DNA of 64,000 nucleotides from Ascochyta rabiei (lineage: Eukaryota; Ascomycota; Dothideomycetes; Pleosporales; Didymellaceae): positions 434,001 through 498,000 of the forward strand of contig NC_082407.1 of assembly GCF_004011695.2 (NCBI RefSeq), written 5' to 3'. The notes beneath the pieces are model-generated. The model was not told the DNA's origin, ran no database searches, and saw only the letters and a program-made list of their open reading frames with translations. Position 1 is the stretch's first letter. Each line of letters opens with the position of its first letter. This document shows positions 24,400 to 36,520 of this stretch, one piece after another. A program made the translations under genes and the position numbers.

Positions 24400-24956
24400 G
24401 AGGGGATTAGGTAGTTTACTTTTCCGTGACAGATCACTGTTTCCGTGGCTTACTAAGACGCGCGGCGTAACACTAATAATAATGCCTACTAGACACGCTG
24501 TTCAGCGTTAGTTCAGACAAAAACTTAAAACTTCTCTTAGCAGTTAACTACTAGTTTACAACTAACTAGTTATAAAGTTATAGGGTAAACTAAATTTTTT
24601 GCTACAGTGTATTTTATTACTAGATCTAAAAGATAGAAGACCTACCTAGTTTATAACCCTTTACCTAAATAATAAGCCCTAGTACTACTGCGTAGGTAGC
24701 GCAGCAGGCTTCTAAAGTTAAGGCCTCTGCAACAGAAGTTACCGTCTTAGTTGTTGCAACTGCCAGCAACACTACTACGTCTACCACAAGGTCTACCGTA
24801 CTTTAATAATTAACCTAAACCCCTCTGCTGCAAACCTTATTTTTTGTCTTGTCCGAAGTCCTACCAGAGCTAGTCAGGGGTGAGCAACCCGCCATACCCG
24901 ACCCGGTTGGCTGCCGAAATCTAGTAAGTACGACACAGAAAAGCACCTAATCCCCT
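24400..24956. mobile_element. Candidate small inverted-repeat element
   Basis: Left end GAGGGGATTAGGTAGTTTAC (24400 on) matches the reverse complement of the right end (GAGGGGATTAGGTGCTTTTC, ending 24956). Flanks CAATG (24395-24399) and TAATG (24957-24961) differ by one C/T change and could be a target duplication. The interior 24460-24850 is RIP-like, unlike its surroundings. At 24878 GGGGTGAGCAACCC resembles a fungal hAT terminus, but no inverted partner was found. Confidence 0.4.
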
Positions 24957-25891
24957 CTAATGCAACCAGCCACCTAAGAGCTCAGGACGAAAGGCCCTTT
25001 GCTCTGACCCGGACTTGTATCGTCCTTTTTGAATCCAACGATACACTTGATCCCGACCATTCAGTCTACTGAGGGTACGGTGGTCTGATATCCTCGTGGC
25101 TCCGATCACCCTAATCCTTTGATCGCACGATCTTGGAGTGGACAGAGTAACCGGATTTGTGTACTGAAACTACAGACGCAGGATTCCAGGACGCATTGGA
25201 GCTGAATTATGTAGCTCTTGATCAAAAGATACCGCTCGAATCGCTGGTGAACTGTGCTTGAAAGTGATATTCTCGCTGCAACAAGGGCTTTTGCTTCTGT
25301 TGCCTTTATACCAATTATGAACCTTCAACCTAATCCTTGCGTGTGAATCTACAGCGTCAGCCTTGCTAGCGTTAATCCAGGCCGACTACACGAGTCAGCT
25401 CTCAACGCGTGTCGGGTACCAAGGCACGGTACAGATAACTTGATATGATGCAGGTTGTTGTTCCTGCCGCCTGTTAAGCCGAGCTGTTGCTACCAGCCAA
25501 ATAACTGTCGCCATTTGCGTGATCCGAGTTTCGCATTGACCGTGTTTACCCAGTTTAATCAGATGCACGTCCGACAACTATCGTGGCGAGTCGGTCCGCT
25601 GCCGCCTTTGTGGATACATCTATACATCGGGGAAAATGAGCTAGCGGCTACTGCTAGTTTGCAAATGAATTGTACATCAGAGGACGGCTTCCTTGACCCT
25701 GAGGCCCACTATGCCAGGCGTATACGCCGATTTACTTGCGTCCAACAATTTTCGACTGAAGTTTGATGCACAGGTTACTGTTGCGGTGTAAGAAATACTA
25801 CATATAGTAAGGACGGATAATAAGGTTGAACACATAATCCCAAATACCCCTCACGCATTATCAACAGCATTCACATTAAGACATTACTGCC

Positions 25892-27476
25892 ATGCCGGGA
25901 ATCAGAACCACGCAGATGGAGCGAGAGCCACCGTCTGGAATCTCGGTTCTCACAGTGGGAGCTGGCATTGGAGGGCTCACCTTCGCCATCGAGGCCTACC
26001 GCAAAGGTCATGATGTTCGAATTATTGAACGCTCTCCTGAAGGACAGTACTCAGGTAAATTGATGAACTGTTCGTAGATGTGTGTATGACTTACATTGTC
26101 TGCAGGAGAAATAATCATAATTACTGCGCCAGCTCTTCAAACTCTGAAGAAATGGCCCACATTCATGGATCGCGCTGGAGAGGCCGGGTATTTGCCTGTT
26201 ATTGAGCTGCGTAAATAGGATGGCACACTCATTAACGTGCATTCTCCAGGCGATGCGACTGGAGACACTCCGACATTGAACATCTACCGAAGGAAGTTGC
26301 ATTATCTCCTCTTTACCTACGCTAAAGAGCTCAACATCCCAATCACCTTTAATACACCGGTTCTTAAATACTTTAAGACTCCTGATGTTGGCGGTGTGAT
26401 CCTCGAAAACGGAGAGAAGCTCACAGCGGATGTGGTTGTCGCCGCTGATGGCGTTGGCTCCAAGTCTTGTGCCGTAACCGATGGCAACAAGGACGCCCTA
26501 ATTAGCTCGGGCTTTATCCTATACCGAATTTCCTTCCTAGTCAGCAAGGCTCTCAAAAACCCTATCATTGCTAAGGAGTTTGAAGGCTACCAGGACTGAG
26601 GCTTTATATACATTGGACCTGGTGCCCACGTGCCGGTAAGTTTCCTCTCAAGCTTTCTTTGGCCACTTGCTGACTATTCGGTAGATTAGCAAGGGAGGAG
26701 ACGACCTGTGCTGGCTCTTAACATGCAAGGTAACTGTCTTTTCTAATATCATGTTACACTCGCTGAGCACAACAGGACGAAGATAGCTCATCTATAGAGA
26801 GTTGGTCAAAAGCTACAACGACAGACAGAGCACTTGAGATTGTTAAAGACTGGGACCCGCTAGTGACTGAAGTCATCAAAGCTACGCCCAACAACAGGGT
26901 TCTTGACTGGAAGCTGATGTGGCGTGACCTGCAACCCCAGTGGACTTCCAAGATTGGGCGTGTGGTCCAGCTCGGCGACGCCGCCCATCCCTTCTTGCCC
27001 ACCTCTTTCAGTGGCGGCACGATGGCAATGGAGGATGCCTACTCGCTCGCAGCGTGTCTCTACATTGCTGGGAAGAAAGATGTTCCTCTTGCTATAAAGG
27101 TGCACAACAAGCTTCGGTACGTCAGCTAAATCCTTGTTTCCTCCAGACAACTAAATCTCGCAGGTTCGAGCGCGTTTCATGCGCGCAGAAACTTGGCTAC
27201 AAGAACCGCGAAGTGTTTTACAACACCAATTAGAAAACCCAAAAAGAGGACTTGAAGCCCATTAAGAAGATGGTTGGCGATTGGCTGACGTATTATAACC
27301 CCAAAGAGTACACATACAAGAATTATGAAAAGTGCGCTGAGCATCTGCGTACAGGCGCACCTTTCGAAAACACAAACCTGCCTCCTGGCTACAAGTACAA
27401 GCCTTGGACTGTTAGAGAGCTTCTGGACGCTTCGGAACGTGGAGAGGAGCTGCACGATGAGGGAGACTGGTCATAA
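25892..27476 (+). pseudogene. FAD-dependent monooxygenase (salicylate hydroxylase-like), three in-frame stops
   Basis: Five exons: 25892-26054, 26106-26635, 26685-26729, 26776-27116, 27164-27476. The four introns are 46-51 bp with GT...AG, and all phases join. Spliced length is about 463 codons, normal for single-component flavin hydroxylases. Exon 1 has the FAD-binding VGAGIGG motif (Rossmann fold) followed by an acidic strand end (RIIER). Exon 2 has the DG motif VVVAADGVGSK. Exon 4 has the second FAD motif LGDAAHPFLPTSFSGG. Start chosen by context (GCCATGC) and distance to the Rossmann fold. Premature stops: TAG 26216-26218, TGA 26597-26599, TAG 27231-27233. The first two are where relatives carry Gln and Arg, so CAG-to-TAG and CGA-to-TGA. 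Without them it would hydroxylate an aromatic or related small substrate using NAD(P)H; the substrate cannot be inferred. No other biosynthetic gene is adjacent. Confidence 0.88.
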
Positions 27477-28084
27477 GTGTTCAACCTACACTTATCTACT
27501 AGTCCAGATAGTATATCCAGCTTGTGACGTTGACAATTTCTTCTTCTTTACAATTCCTCTTCTAGAAGTTAGATATACGAGCAAATTTATCAAAAGACTA
27601 TTCTTGATCTATCCGAACTATTCATCTAACTACTGTAACCTGAAAAGCTGCGATATCAGCATAGAGTAAATGGTTCCTGAAAGTTCGTGGCCGCGGGTGC
27701 GCTGCAGTGGCTTCATAACCTATCCAACAGCTTCTCCACGTGTGAGCATCTTAGGCTTAGGGCGAAAGACCACTTCCAGATGATTCTCGATACTACCAAG
27801 CTCTCCCTGCGCTTTTGTATCCTCTTTAGCTTCTCGCTCTCCATCGCTGGGTCCAGCTTCGAATGCGCCCCTGTAACCTCTCAGGCGCATATCTTGAGCG
27901 AATTTGATAAAAAGCTGTTGAATGAGTTGCTGCTCAGAATCAACGGATTTTCTCAAATAAATCAACGGCAGTGTCAATGTTGATTAGTCAGAAAAACGGC
28001 GCTTCGTAATGGCCCACGATAGCAGACTTGAGGATATTATTAACACGCATGCTAACCTATATCGGGGCCGTGCGTTGCTTGTAT
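27477..28084. other. 3' flank of the monooxygenase; weak minus-strand ORF
   Basis: Un-RIPped sequence. An 85-codon minus-strand ORF (27720-27977) reads plausibly (DSEQQLIQQLFIKFAQDM, then IENHLEVVFRPKPKM) but matches no family I know and has no visible splice partners. It may be a gene fragment. RIP-type composition resumes at about 28085. Confidence 0.35.
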
Positions 28085-28348
28085 ATAGTCTTACGTTTGT
28101 CACCTAATCTCTGTATTTCTGCCAGAGTGTCCTGCAGTTTGCTTATTATTTCTTCCTTTAGTAAAGGGAAATCCTTAAATAGATAGAAAAAGTAGCAAAC
28201 AATTAAGGCGCTTACGTAAAGAATTTATGCCAACATATTCTTAAGGTAGACCTGCAGAACACTCCTTACTTAAGAATACATACTTATCTACGTTACACTG
28301 CTTAAGTAGGAAGATGTTAGAATTAATCATATTTATTATAAGCTAATA

Positions 28349-28395
28349 ACGTACTTAACAGGTGAGCAGATTATACAGGTAAGCAAATTACTCTA
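28349..28395 (+). repeat. Stray terminal arm of the 29413-29836 MITE family
   Basis: ACGTACTTAACAGGTGAGC and the next 28 bp match the terminal arm of the inverted-repeat element at 29413 and 29836, with a preceding TA. Only one arm is present. LINE sequence begins about 30 bp later. Confidence 0.55.
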
Positions 28396-28424
28396 CTAAG
28401 ACTACACTAAACCTCTACCCTATT

Positions 28425-29045
28425 ATAGCTAGAGAGTACTCTCTAATAAGTAAGATAATAGACCTAAGCCCTCTAAGCTCCCCTACCCCTCTAGGAGAGG
28501 TATACTAGCCTACGCCTAGACATCTATCTATACCTTTATTATAGCCTCTACCTCTATCCTAGCAATTTCTCTTAGGAAAAAAGTAACCTAGCACTTCTAC
28601 TATAAGAAAACCCACTATACTGCCTCCTTCTTTAAAACGTCCCACTAGCAGACCTGCTACTCTAACTGCACCTACACTTCTACCTTTCTAGTTTAACATT
28701 ACTACTAGACCTATAGCCTAGGCTTCTATAGCTAAGATAGTAGAAGAAGCACTATAAATTACTAGAACAATATTTATCTAAGCGTCTTCTCTTACTACCT
28801 CTAACAAAGAACAACTAAACCTTCTAGACCTTCTAGAAATCTTTAGGAATTATACAGAAGATAATAGGATAAATAAACAAGGCCTTACTATCCTAGCTTC
28901 CTAGGTATCTAACCTTATGTCTATGTCTAAGACAATTAAAACAAGGGCAAAACTACTATAAAAACCTACCTCTACTACTACTGTAGAGAAGTAATAAGTA
29001 GATACATCTTAGGTATAGATAGTTTAATACTAGGTTAGATAAAGG
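28425..29045 (+). pseudogene. 5' fragment of a Tad1-like LINE (ORF1 start)
   Basis: Alignable, in plus orientation, to the 5' end and ORF1 start of the large LINE read on the minus strand from about 51500 down to 50900. Shared segments include PLGE-YQPTP, SRPATLTAPTLLPFQFN against SRPPTLTAPRLLSFQFN, and NKEQLNLLDLLEIFR against NKELLNLLDLLKICR. It stops at about 29045, so it is a fragment lacking the zinc knuckles and all of ORF2. Confidence 0.7.
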
Positions 29046-29412
29046 ATAGAATTAAAAGTAACTATTTGTTCTATTATTGTTGTGTTGGATGATTGTCCTC
29101 TTATAGGTTATTGTTAACCCCTAATAGAGTACTAGCTAATTACATAACCTGTCTCTAACTACTACTTAGCGCTTAACACTATGTTTCTCTACTATATCCT
29201 TCCCCTAATTAGGCAGATTAACTATTGTTAATTAAGAGTAGTAGTAGTTAGGTATCTAAACTAGTATTAAAGCTGCAACCTAATTAGAAACTAGTAAACT
29301 AAGTTGCCTTTACCTCTAAACAGTTAGCAGAAGAAAAGCCTCTTCTACTTGCAAACTAGTAATAATGCTTTGCTGTTGCCTGCTTTAGAGCCTCTTTTAC
29401 TGTAACTTACTA
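29046..29412. other. Unassigned RIPped sequence with a shared 35-bp motif
   Basis: At 29207-29242 CTTCCCCTAATTAGGCAG and the following bases match 31307-31342, next to the 3' end of Ty3 element E. In minus sense this is a purine-rich tract (AATTAGGGGAAGG), so the segment may be the 3' end of another E-type element. Nothing else recognised. Confidence 0.35.
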
Positions 29413-29836
29413 ACGTACCTTATAGGTAAGCGGATTATATAAGTAAGTAGATTACTTAAAACCCTACTAAAATTGCCTAAAATCACAACTCTTTATCTTA
29501 ACAACTACATGATGAAATCTTCTAAAGGTCTTAGGATAGTATTAAATAGGTATTAGTAAGCATATATCTAAATCTTAGCTTTATAGCTATAATAGTTATA
29601 GAGATAGCCTGTAAACACCCCTGTAAAACAGTAATTGCTTAATAACTTCTGTAATATAGATTCTAGCACGCTAAGACTTTTAAGTCCTCCTATTTATATA
29701 GGTGCAGCCCTGTCCTAAGAATATTAGAAGATTTCATCGCGTGGTTATTGAGATAAAGAGTTGTGGTTTTAGGCGATTTTGGTGGGGTTTTAAGTGATCT
29801 GCTTACTCGTATGATCCGCTCACCCGTAAGGTACGT
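29413..29836. mobile_element. MITE-like element with 125-130-bp inverted arms
   Basis: Left arm 29413-29540 and right arm 29712-29836 are inverted copies over about 125 bp, starting ACGTACCTTA and flanked by TA on both sides (29411-29412 and 29837-29838). The centre, about 170 bp, has no ORF. The left arm shows G-to-A and C-to-T changes relative to the right arm at many sites, in both orientations. The TA flanks fit a Tc1/mariner-mobilised element. Confidence 0.75.
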
Positions 29837-29849
29837 TAAACCTACTTAC

Positions 29850-30931
29850 TAAGTAGCTTACAGTCTTCTATAGATAAGGCTCTATAGTACACTTTCCTCT
29901 ATCTTTCTTCTACTACCTTTAGCAACTCTGCTGCTCTATTAAGCTGCTTTTTGTTAACTACAAGCACTTCTAACTCTTCCTTTACTATTACTATGTCCTC
30001 TGCAGTTACTTTAGGCGCTAGCGCTCTACTGCCTCTAGGTGGTGGTCCTCTAGGTAGTAGGGTCTCTAATACTGCCTTGCCTATCTACCTCTACCTAAGG
30101 ACTGCCTCTGTAAAAGCGTATATCCTCTTATAGTGTAATTAGCCCTCTTACCCTAATACACTTACACTAACTCATTTATAGTAACTGCTTATGTACCTAT
30201 TATTATTAACTACTAGCTTCTTAAACAGCTATAAGACTATATTAATAGCCTAGCTATTAATAGCATTATCTTAGTTAAACTACCTACGTAGGTTGTGTTA
30301 GTTAGTATTATAATAAGTCTAATATAGCTATTAGTACCTTTACTAACCCTTATAATTTTACTATTACTTAACTATTTAGCCTAGAAACTACGCGCAGTTA
30401 CTATAATACTAACCTACTAGCTGTTATACAGTAGGTAGCCTATTTAGCTACTAACATAACAAGTACTTATAAGTGCTGCTAACACACTAACAGCTAAACG
30501 TTTAGTAATAACTATTTTTACACCTTACTTAATAGCTAGCTGCTAAGCTTTAGTGCTTATAACGGCTACTAGGTAGATAGTAACTATACTGCCTACCCCT
30601 TCTATTATAATTTTACTCCCTTTAATAAGTCTTTAATAGTAACTTCCTTTACATAAGCTACCCTACTGCTAGTACTACTTTAGTCTAGGTTACTCCTACT
30701 AATATTGCTTATATCCTTACTGCAGTACGCGCTTACTGCTCTAAGAAGTAGAACATTTTACTCTAATACTTTGTTGCTATTAATCCTTTAGTCCTAGGAT
30801 ATATGTGTCTAGTAGCTCTCTAATTAAGTAGTGATAATAGCTTCTTGCTAGGGCTTCTAGCTCTGCTTATCTACTAGGTAGGAGACTTACAGTTATTCTG
30901 CTAAGGTTACTTTTATCTTCCTTAATAGTTA
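29850..30931 (-). pseudogene. Unrecognised coding relic
   Basis: On the minus strand 30133-29850 reads a coherent frame (LLPRGPPPRGSRALAPKV, then EDIVIVKEELEVLVVNKKQ, then ELLKVVEER*RKVYYRALS) that looks like the charged, helical C-terminal tail of a transposase-like protein. Further upstream on that strand (30930-30140), fragments such as RAVSAYCSKDISNIS and SSRVAYVKEVTIKDLL appear between RIP stops. No family assigned. Confidence 0.35.
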
Positions 30932-30936
30932 TTTAG

Positions 30937-31129
30937 TGTAAGGGCACTGTAGGCAGGCAATAGAGCAGAGCGATATGGGATGAAATAATAGGTAATATTA
31001 AGAGATAAGACAAATCCTTAATAGATAAGTCTTTAGGTGTGTGGATATTATATACTAGTCAGTAGGTCTCTAGGCTTAGCCTAGGACCTAACTAAGGTAT
31101 CCCCTGCTGTAGGGAGAACACCCGTAACA
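30937..31129 (-). repeat. Solo LTR of the element C subfamily
   Basis: 193 bp, the reverse complement of the C-type LTR (minus strand TGTTACGGGTGTTCTCC...GCCCTTACA), flanked by a perfect 5-bp duplication TTTAG (30932-30936 and 31130-31134). It equals the 262-bp LTRs of C minus their 69-bp internal duplication. It was left by recombination between the LTRs of a full insertion. Confidence 0.93.
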
Positions 31130-31134
31130 TTTAG

Positions 31135-34100
31135 CTGCAACTTATCATAATAAAAATAATAGTAGTCTTTTAATATTATTTCCTTCTCTTACCTGTAATG
31201 AACTACTATACTTAATAAACATACAAAATAAGTAAAAGAAATTAAAAACCTAGAGGGGAAAAGAAATTATTTTAGATACTAGGAAACGTAACAATATATA
31301 TACTACCCTTCCCCTATTTAAGCAGATTAACTATTATTAATTAAGATTAACTTAGTTTTACTCTGTAACGTCATTATAACGTGTATTTTCCTCTAGGTTA
31401 AAATCTAGAGAGTAAATAACAATGACTTTGCGCATTCTTTGCGTAGTAATTAGTATATCCTAGCTATATGAAGTATTAGGTTACTAGCTAGTTACTTTAG
31501 CATCTACGACCTCTTTAAGTGCTTCTCTTACGTCTATCCTTTTAAGGTCTTGCTTAGTCCTAGGGTAAAACGTTTTTAATTAATTGCCTAATACGCTTCT
31601 AGAAATCTCTAATCTTTCTAGCTTCTGTAGTTTGTACTAGCCATATTCGCTAATAAAGAAGAGTTAGAAGGGACCTCTCTACTTAGACCTAATATAAGAT
31701 AGGCATAATATATCGCTATTATTAAAAGAGTCCCTAAGTAGAACTAGATTGCCTTCTAATAGCATCCTTTTTTAAATGCGTTCTATATTATTAAAGTATT
31801 CCTTACTAGCGTGCTGTTATTGGAATGTTTAATTAATAGCTTCCTTAACGCAACAACCTCTTTCTTTAAACTACTAGGCTCTTGTTGTAAGTAGCAAAGG
31901 CGTGTTAGTAACTTTTCCTAGAGTAATACCTGCTAGGTAGGTATTAAGAGCTTAATTAGAAGCATATAGTCTTCTCATCTAATAAGGTAGGCTAGGCTCC
32001 TGCTAGTAGAATGCTTTACTGTTACTCTATTAGCCTATAAGACTTAGTTTAGGTTGTCTGCCTAGCTACCTTCTATCTTCTTTAGCGCTGCTATAATAAC
32101 CTTATATCCCCTTTTAATTAGGCCTTATCCCTATAGATAGTAGGCGCTAGATACTACTAATATAATACTAAACTACTTCTTAAGGTTAATTAGTAGGCTA
32201 TAGTTTTTAGGCCTACTATCACAGCTTATTTAGAGGGGAACACCCCATTAGCAGAAGATGTACTCCTTAATAAATTTAGTAATTAAATAAGAATTGTTCT
32301 TAGCTAGTGCCTTAGCTTCTAGCTACTACGAACAGCAATCGCGTGCTACTACTAGAAACTGTTTACTATTTATAATTTTAGGTATATAGACTACATTAAT
32401 TGTTATAGCTACCTAGGGCGTGTTTAGGGAGACTATTAGATAAAGAGCATTCTATAAGTAAGTATTAGAGTATAGTTAGCACTGTGTATAGGTGCGAATA
32501 TAAGCCTTTACATCTTTATAGAGGCCCTTCTAGTAGTACTATAACTAAGCCTTACGCTAGGTTTCTTCTTTGCCCTAGTAGCTAGAATCTTTATACAGTG
32601 CTTACAGAAATTCCTACTATTATGCCTTATAATCAACCACTCTTTAGAGGGGTCTACCTTAATACAGGATTTAAAACAGAAGCTTATTACAGACTTTAAT
32701 TTACAACGCCTCCTTCTTAGAGTTTGTAAGTTATTAGCATAATAGATGTGCAGGGCGCTTCCTAAATAGTATTTAGCGTGCTAGCTCTTGTAAGTCCTCT
32801 AAGTATCCTTTAGTAAGTAGGTATTTATTAAATAATATATCTATAGAGTATATACTATACTTTAGTGCTGTAGGCTTATACCTAAAGGTAATTAAATTAA
32901 GCACTATATTAATAAAGTTATTAACTTCTTCCTTAGGGTTATTAGGTGACTCCCACCTAGGTTCCTCTAGCTTCCTTAATAAGGCCTTAGTAAACCGTTC
33001 TTCTTTCTAGAAACATGCATAATATTAAAGTCCTAAGTATTTAGGTAAGCTAGCTACTAGGTAACAAGCGCCTTAGGCATTTCTAAAGCACTTCTCTGTA
33101 GCTGTACTACTAGAGTCTTTATATCTATCTTAATAGTAAAATAGACGTTATATAGGTAGACCCTAAAGTTTGTAATCTCTAAGAAGAGAGCCTTACATTT
33201 GTGCTTAGCTAAATGTTAGTTTTCTTCTAACCTAGACTAGACTCTCCTTTTATATTAGATAGGGTGCTAATAGCTATTTAGGTTAAGTTGCATAAGAATA
33301 GCACCCTAGCCTTTCTTACTACAATTAACTATAAGGATAATTAACTAAAGAGGTTCTAAAGGGTTAACTACAGCTAGTATAGGTAGTAAGTAAAGTAACT
33401 CTTAAGTACTGCTATAGCTTCCTTATAAGCAGGCAACTAGGTAAGCTTAATATCCTTTTGTAATAGGTTAAAAAGCGGCTCTGCCTTAGTAGTAAATCCT
33501 TTAATATAGACTTAGTAGTAGACGTAGATTCCTATAAAGCTCTAAACTTCTTTTGTATTACGATATTTAGGCTAGGTTCATATCTTTAAACCTTCTAATT
33601 ACTAGGATGTTAGCTATACTTGTCTACCTGACAGGCTACTAAAAGCATTAATATGTAATAGAAGTCTAATTTATAACCTAAAACAGTTACGTATACTTAC
33701 TTAATATCTATAAGAACCTTATCTATACCTCTAAGGTGCTTAGTAATATAGCTTTAAATATAAGGTTTAATTCTTTCTCCTTAGTAATTAGTCTTTAGTC
33801 CCTTAATATATATTGTCTAGGTAGGGTATACAGGTATATAGAATGTACTTCTAACAGAAATTTATTATAGCTCTTATAAACTTAGTAACTACATTTATAG
33901 CACATACTAGAAGAGTACACTGCTAGACTAGGCTAAGTAGTGTAGAGAAAGCAGTTATATCGCGTGATTAAATATTAAGCCTTTTCTATTTATATCCTAA
34001 GAATAATTCTAGCAGTTACATAATATTACAGCTAGCAAATTCTTCTGCAAGGTTAGTAGGGTTAGAAGGTAGGTTAGCATCCTGAATAGTGACCTTGTTT

Positions 34101-36520
34101 ATCTTCTAAGCATTGTTAATTAATTAGTAGTCCTTATCCTTCTTTACTACTTAAAATTATACGTTCTAATACTAGGTCTTATATGGTTTTAGAGTCCCTT
34201 AATAATTCTCTATTAAATTAACTAGCAGCTAGAGATATAACTTTATAGCTAATTTGTCTTAATTTAGTAAAATTCTAAGCTAGGGCGGCTTCCCTTTAAG
34301 GTAGTAGCTTAACTAGCATGTCTTTTTCTTATTCCTAAAGCTTATTAGAGATCTCTATCTCTGCTAGTTGTTCTTACATAAGCAAAATTCCTCTTAGAAA
34401 GTTTATATATTGTAGCTTAAAGTACTTTTAGAAAGGAGCCTAAATAGAATCCTTGTTTAGCTTCTACTACTTCTTTGCTCTCTACTTCTAGTCTAGGTAT
34501 CTAGGAACTAATTAAGGTTGCTAACTAGAATTATCTATAGGCTCTACTTTAACACCTTTACACTTATACATTATGTTAACTTAAGCGCTACCTACTAGTA
34601 GTTATTAATCTAGAGCTGTACTGCAGACGCTAATAGTTCTTTATCCTTACCTAGAAAGTCTACCTAGAAAAGATGTGCTAAGCAGGATTTATACTCTGTT
34701 CTAAGTGCAGTAACTATTAATACTAGGGTACTCTGCGCTAACTCTAGTGTAAGGTCCTTATGCACTACTAAATGTAGGCTGTTATTATTCTAAAATAATA
34801 TATTACCTACTCTATCTTATCTAATAGTACCTTAGCCTTTCTAGTTAGAGAACGTTGCTTAAGTAGGTTTCTAAAGGTTATTTAAAGCCTTCTTCTGTTT
34901 CTCTGCAAGCGATTCAGTTATTAGCTTTAGTGTAGACCTTCCTTCTTTATACTCCTCTTAGAGCGTTGCTGTACTTACTATAGAATCTAGAACTTGTTAT
35001 TTATAGAGGGCAACGCTGGTAAATACACCCTTATATCTTTTTCTAATGTGTTTATCACTACTTCTCCTATATTAGCTTAGTTGCCCTTAGTACAAACTTA
35101 TCTAGTACCTAAGTTTCCTTCTTTGCTCTATATTTAGTAGTAAGTTAAGCTATTAGTAGCGTATTTAATCCTTGCTTAGGCGTTAGCTAGGAATAGGTTC
35201 CCTAGGATAATTGTGTTAGGGTAGTTCTCTACTACAAAAAAGTTTATACAAACTACTATTAATCTAACTTAGATATGCGCTTCCTAGACTATACCTATAA
35301 AGCCTCTAGAGGTGCTATTTACTAAAACTATTCTAGCCTTCTACATCTTCCGTAGAAGAGTAGCTATTAGTAGCATTACTGCGTCTGCAGTCTCTCTTTA
35401 AATAGTGTTTAGCCCCGCTCCTAAGTCTAGTAGGAAGAGGAAGTAGCTATTACCTATCTAGATACGGACCTTAGGGCAGTCTCTATAGATGTGTTTAATG
35501 CCTACTTACCTATTATACTCTGTCTAATCAGTAGTGTTTAATAAGAGCTTAGCCTCTACTAGGTTTAGTTTCTTATAGACTTCTTTAATTATCTGCTAAA
35601 CGTTACTAACTTCTATATTAGTCTAGTGTACTGCTAACCTCTAAAAATAGAACATAACTCTTCTCTACTGCCTTTCTACTAGTATATACTTAGGGACTAG
35701 CTAAGTGTTTATACTAAGTGCTCTTAGTCTAAGTACTAGTTAGCTTATCTCTTCTTTAGAAAAACTGTCTAATGCTTCTTCCGTATCATTAACCTGCATC
35801 TCTTTAAAGTTTTCTTAGAAATAGGTATTAAAGAATAGTTTCTTTTTTACCTCTGCTATGTTTCTAATAAGCGTTCCTACTAGAGGAGATACCTTAGTTG
35901 CAAGAATTTTAGAATAACCTTATCTAGAGAAGCTGGTATCTTCTTAGCAAAGTAAACCTTTCTTAGTGCTGATTTTTTATATTAAAGGCTTCTAAACAAT
36001 TTGTGTATAGCTATATTAAGTATATCCTAATTAAATATAGGCTATACCTAGTGTTTAGGCACGTCTTAGCGCTACTGTCTAAGGTAAATTAACACCCTCT
36101 TAGCTGTCTACTTTATAATTGTTAGCTATACTAGCTTTATATCTTTAGAAGTTCTAAGCACCTTCCTAATAATTAGCGTACAGGTAGTAGAGTCTTTCTA
36201 GATTACTACTACTTATAAATTATATTTATACCTACTACCTTATCTATATCTTCTATACGTCCTTTAGAGGTTTCCTAAAAGGATTAGTAGTCCTCTGCTG
36301 TAATCTCTCCTTAATCTTAATTAGGTGCAAACGTAGTAGAAACTACATTATTTTAGATTAGTTTACTTAGGTACGCGCCCTATTAGCCTTCGTAATTAGG
36401 GTGTTAATGTCTTAATTTAGCTAGGTCTGCTTAATGTACAAAATAATAGTCTTAAGCTATCTATAAGGTCTAAGATTAAGTACTCTACCCTAAGGGTTAT
36501 CTTAGGTCCCCTAGATTAGC
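31135..36520 (-). mobile_element. Ty3/Gypsy retrotransposon E (gag-pol relic)
   Basis: Read right to left: gag-like frame (about 36300-35600, IIRKVLRTSKDIKLVQLTII), protease DLGAGLNTI at about 35395-35425, RT about 34400-33500, RNase H CSKKG*GAILMQLN near 33270-33320 continuing to about 33120, integrase zinc region YIRTYTQCQLY near 32480-32520, and integrase core TINVVYIPKI about 32385-32415 onward to about 31480. It ends in a purine-rich tract (AAATAGGGGAAGGG, about 31303-31316). A possible 3' LTR start is TGTTACG at 31284-31290 (minus sense). The solo LTR at 30937-31129 would then lie inside that LTR. Fully broken by RIP. Distinct from A, B and C. Confidence 0.75.

Larger units (their letters stand above)
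21774..25891. other. GC-balanced, un-RIPped intergenic region
   Basis: Base composition changes sharply: CpA and TpG are frequent and TAG density drops. Short ORFs of 60-160 codons occur on both strands but none has a recognisable domain, and several owe their length to the 22974-23093 minisatellite. It holds a pyrimidine-rich CT run (23225-23240) and a small inverted-repeat element (24400-24956). No gene could be supported. Confidence 0.6.

Noticed and set aside
27720..27977. 85-codon minus-strand ORF as a confident gene
   Set aside because: No recognisable domain, start context or splice partners. Kept only as a note in the flank entry.
25892..28084. Secondary metabolite gene cluster around the monooxygenase
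   Set aside because: No synthase, transporter or regulator is recognisable in the 6-kb island; the flanks are transposons.
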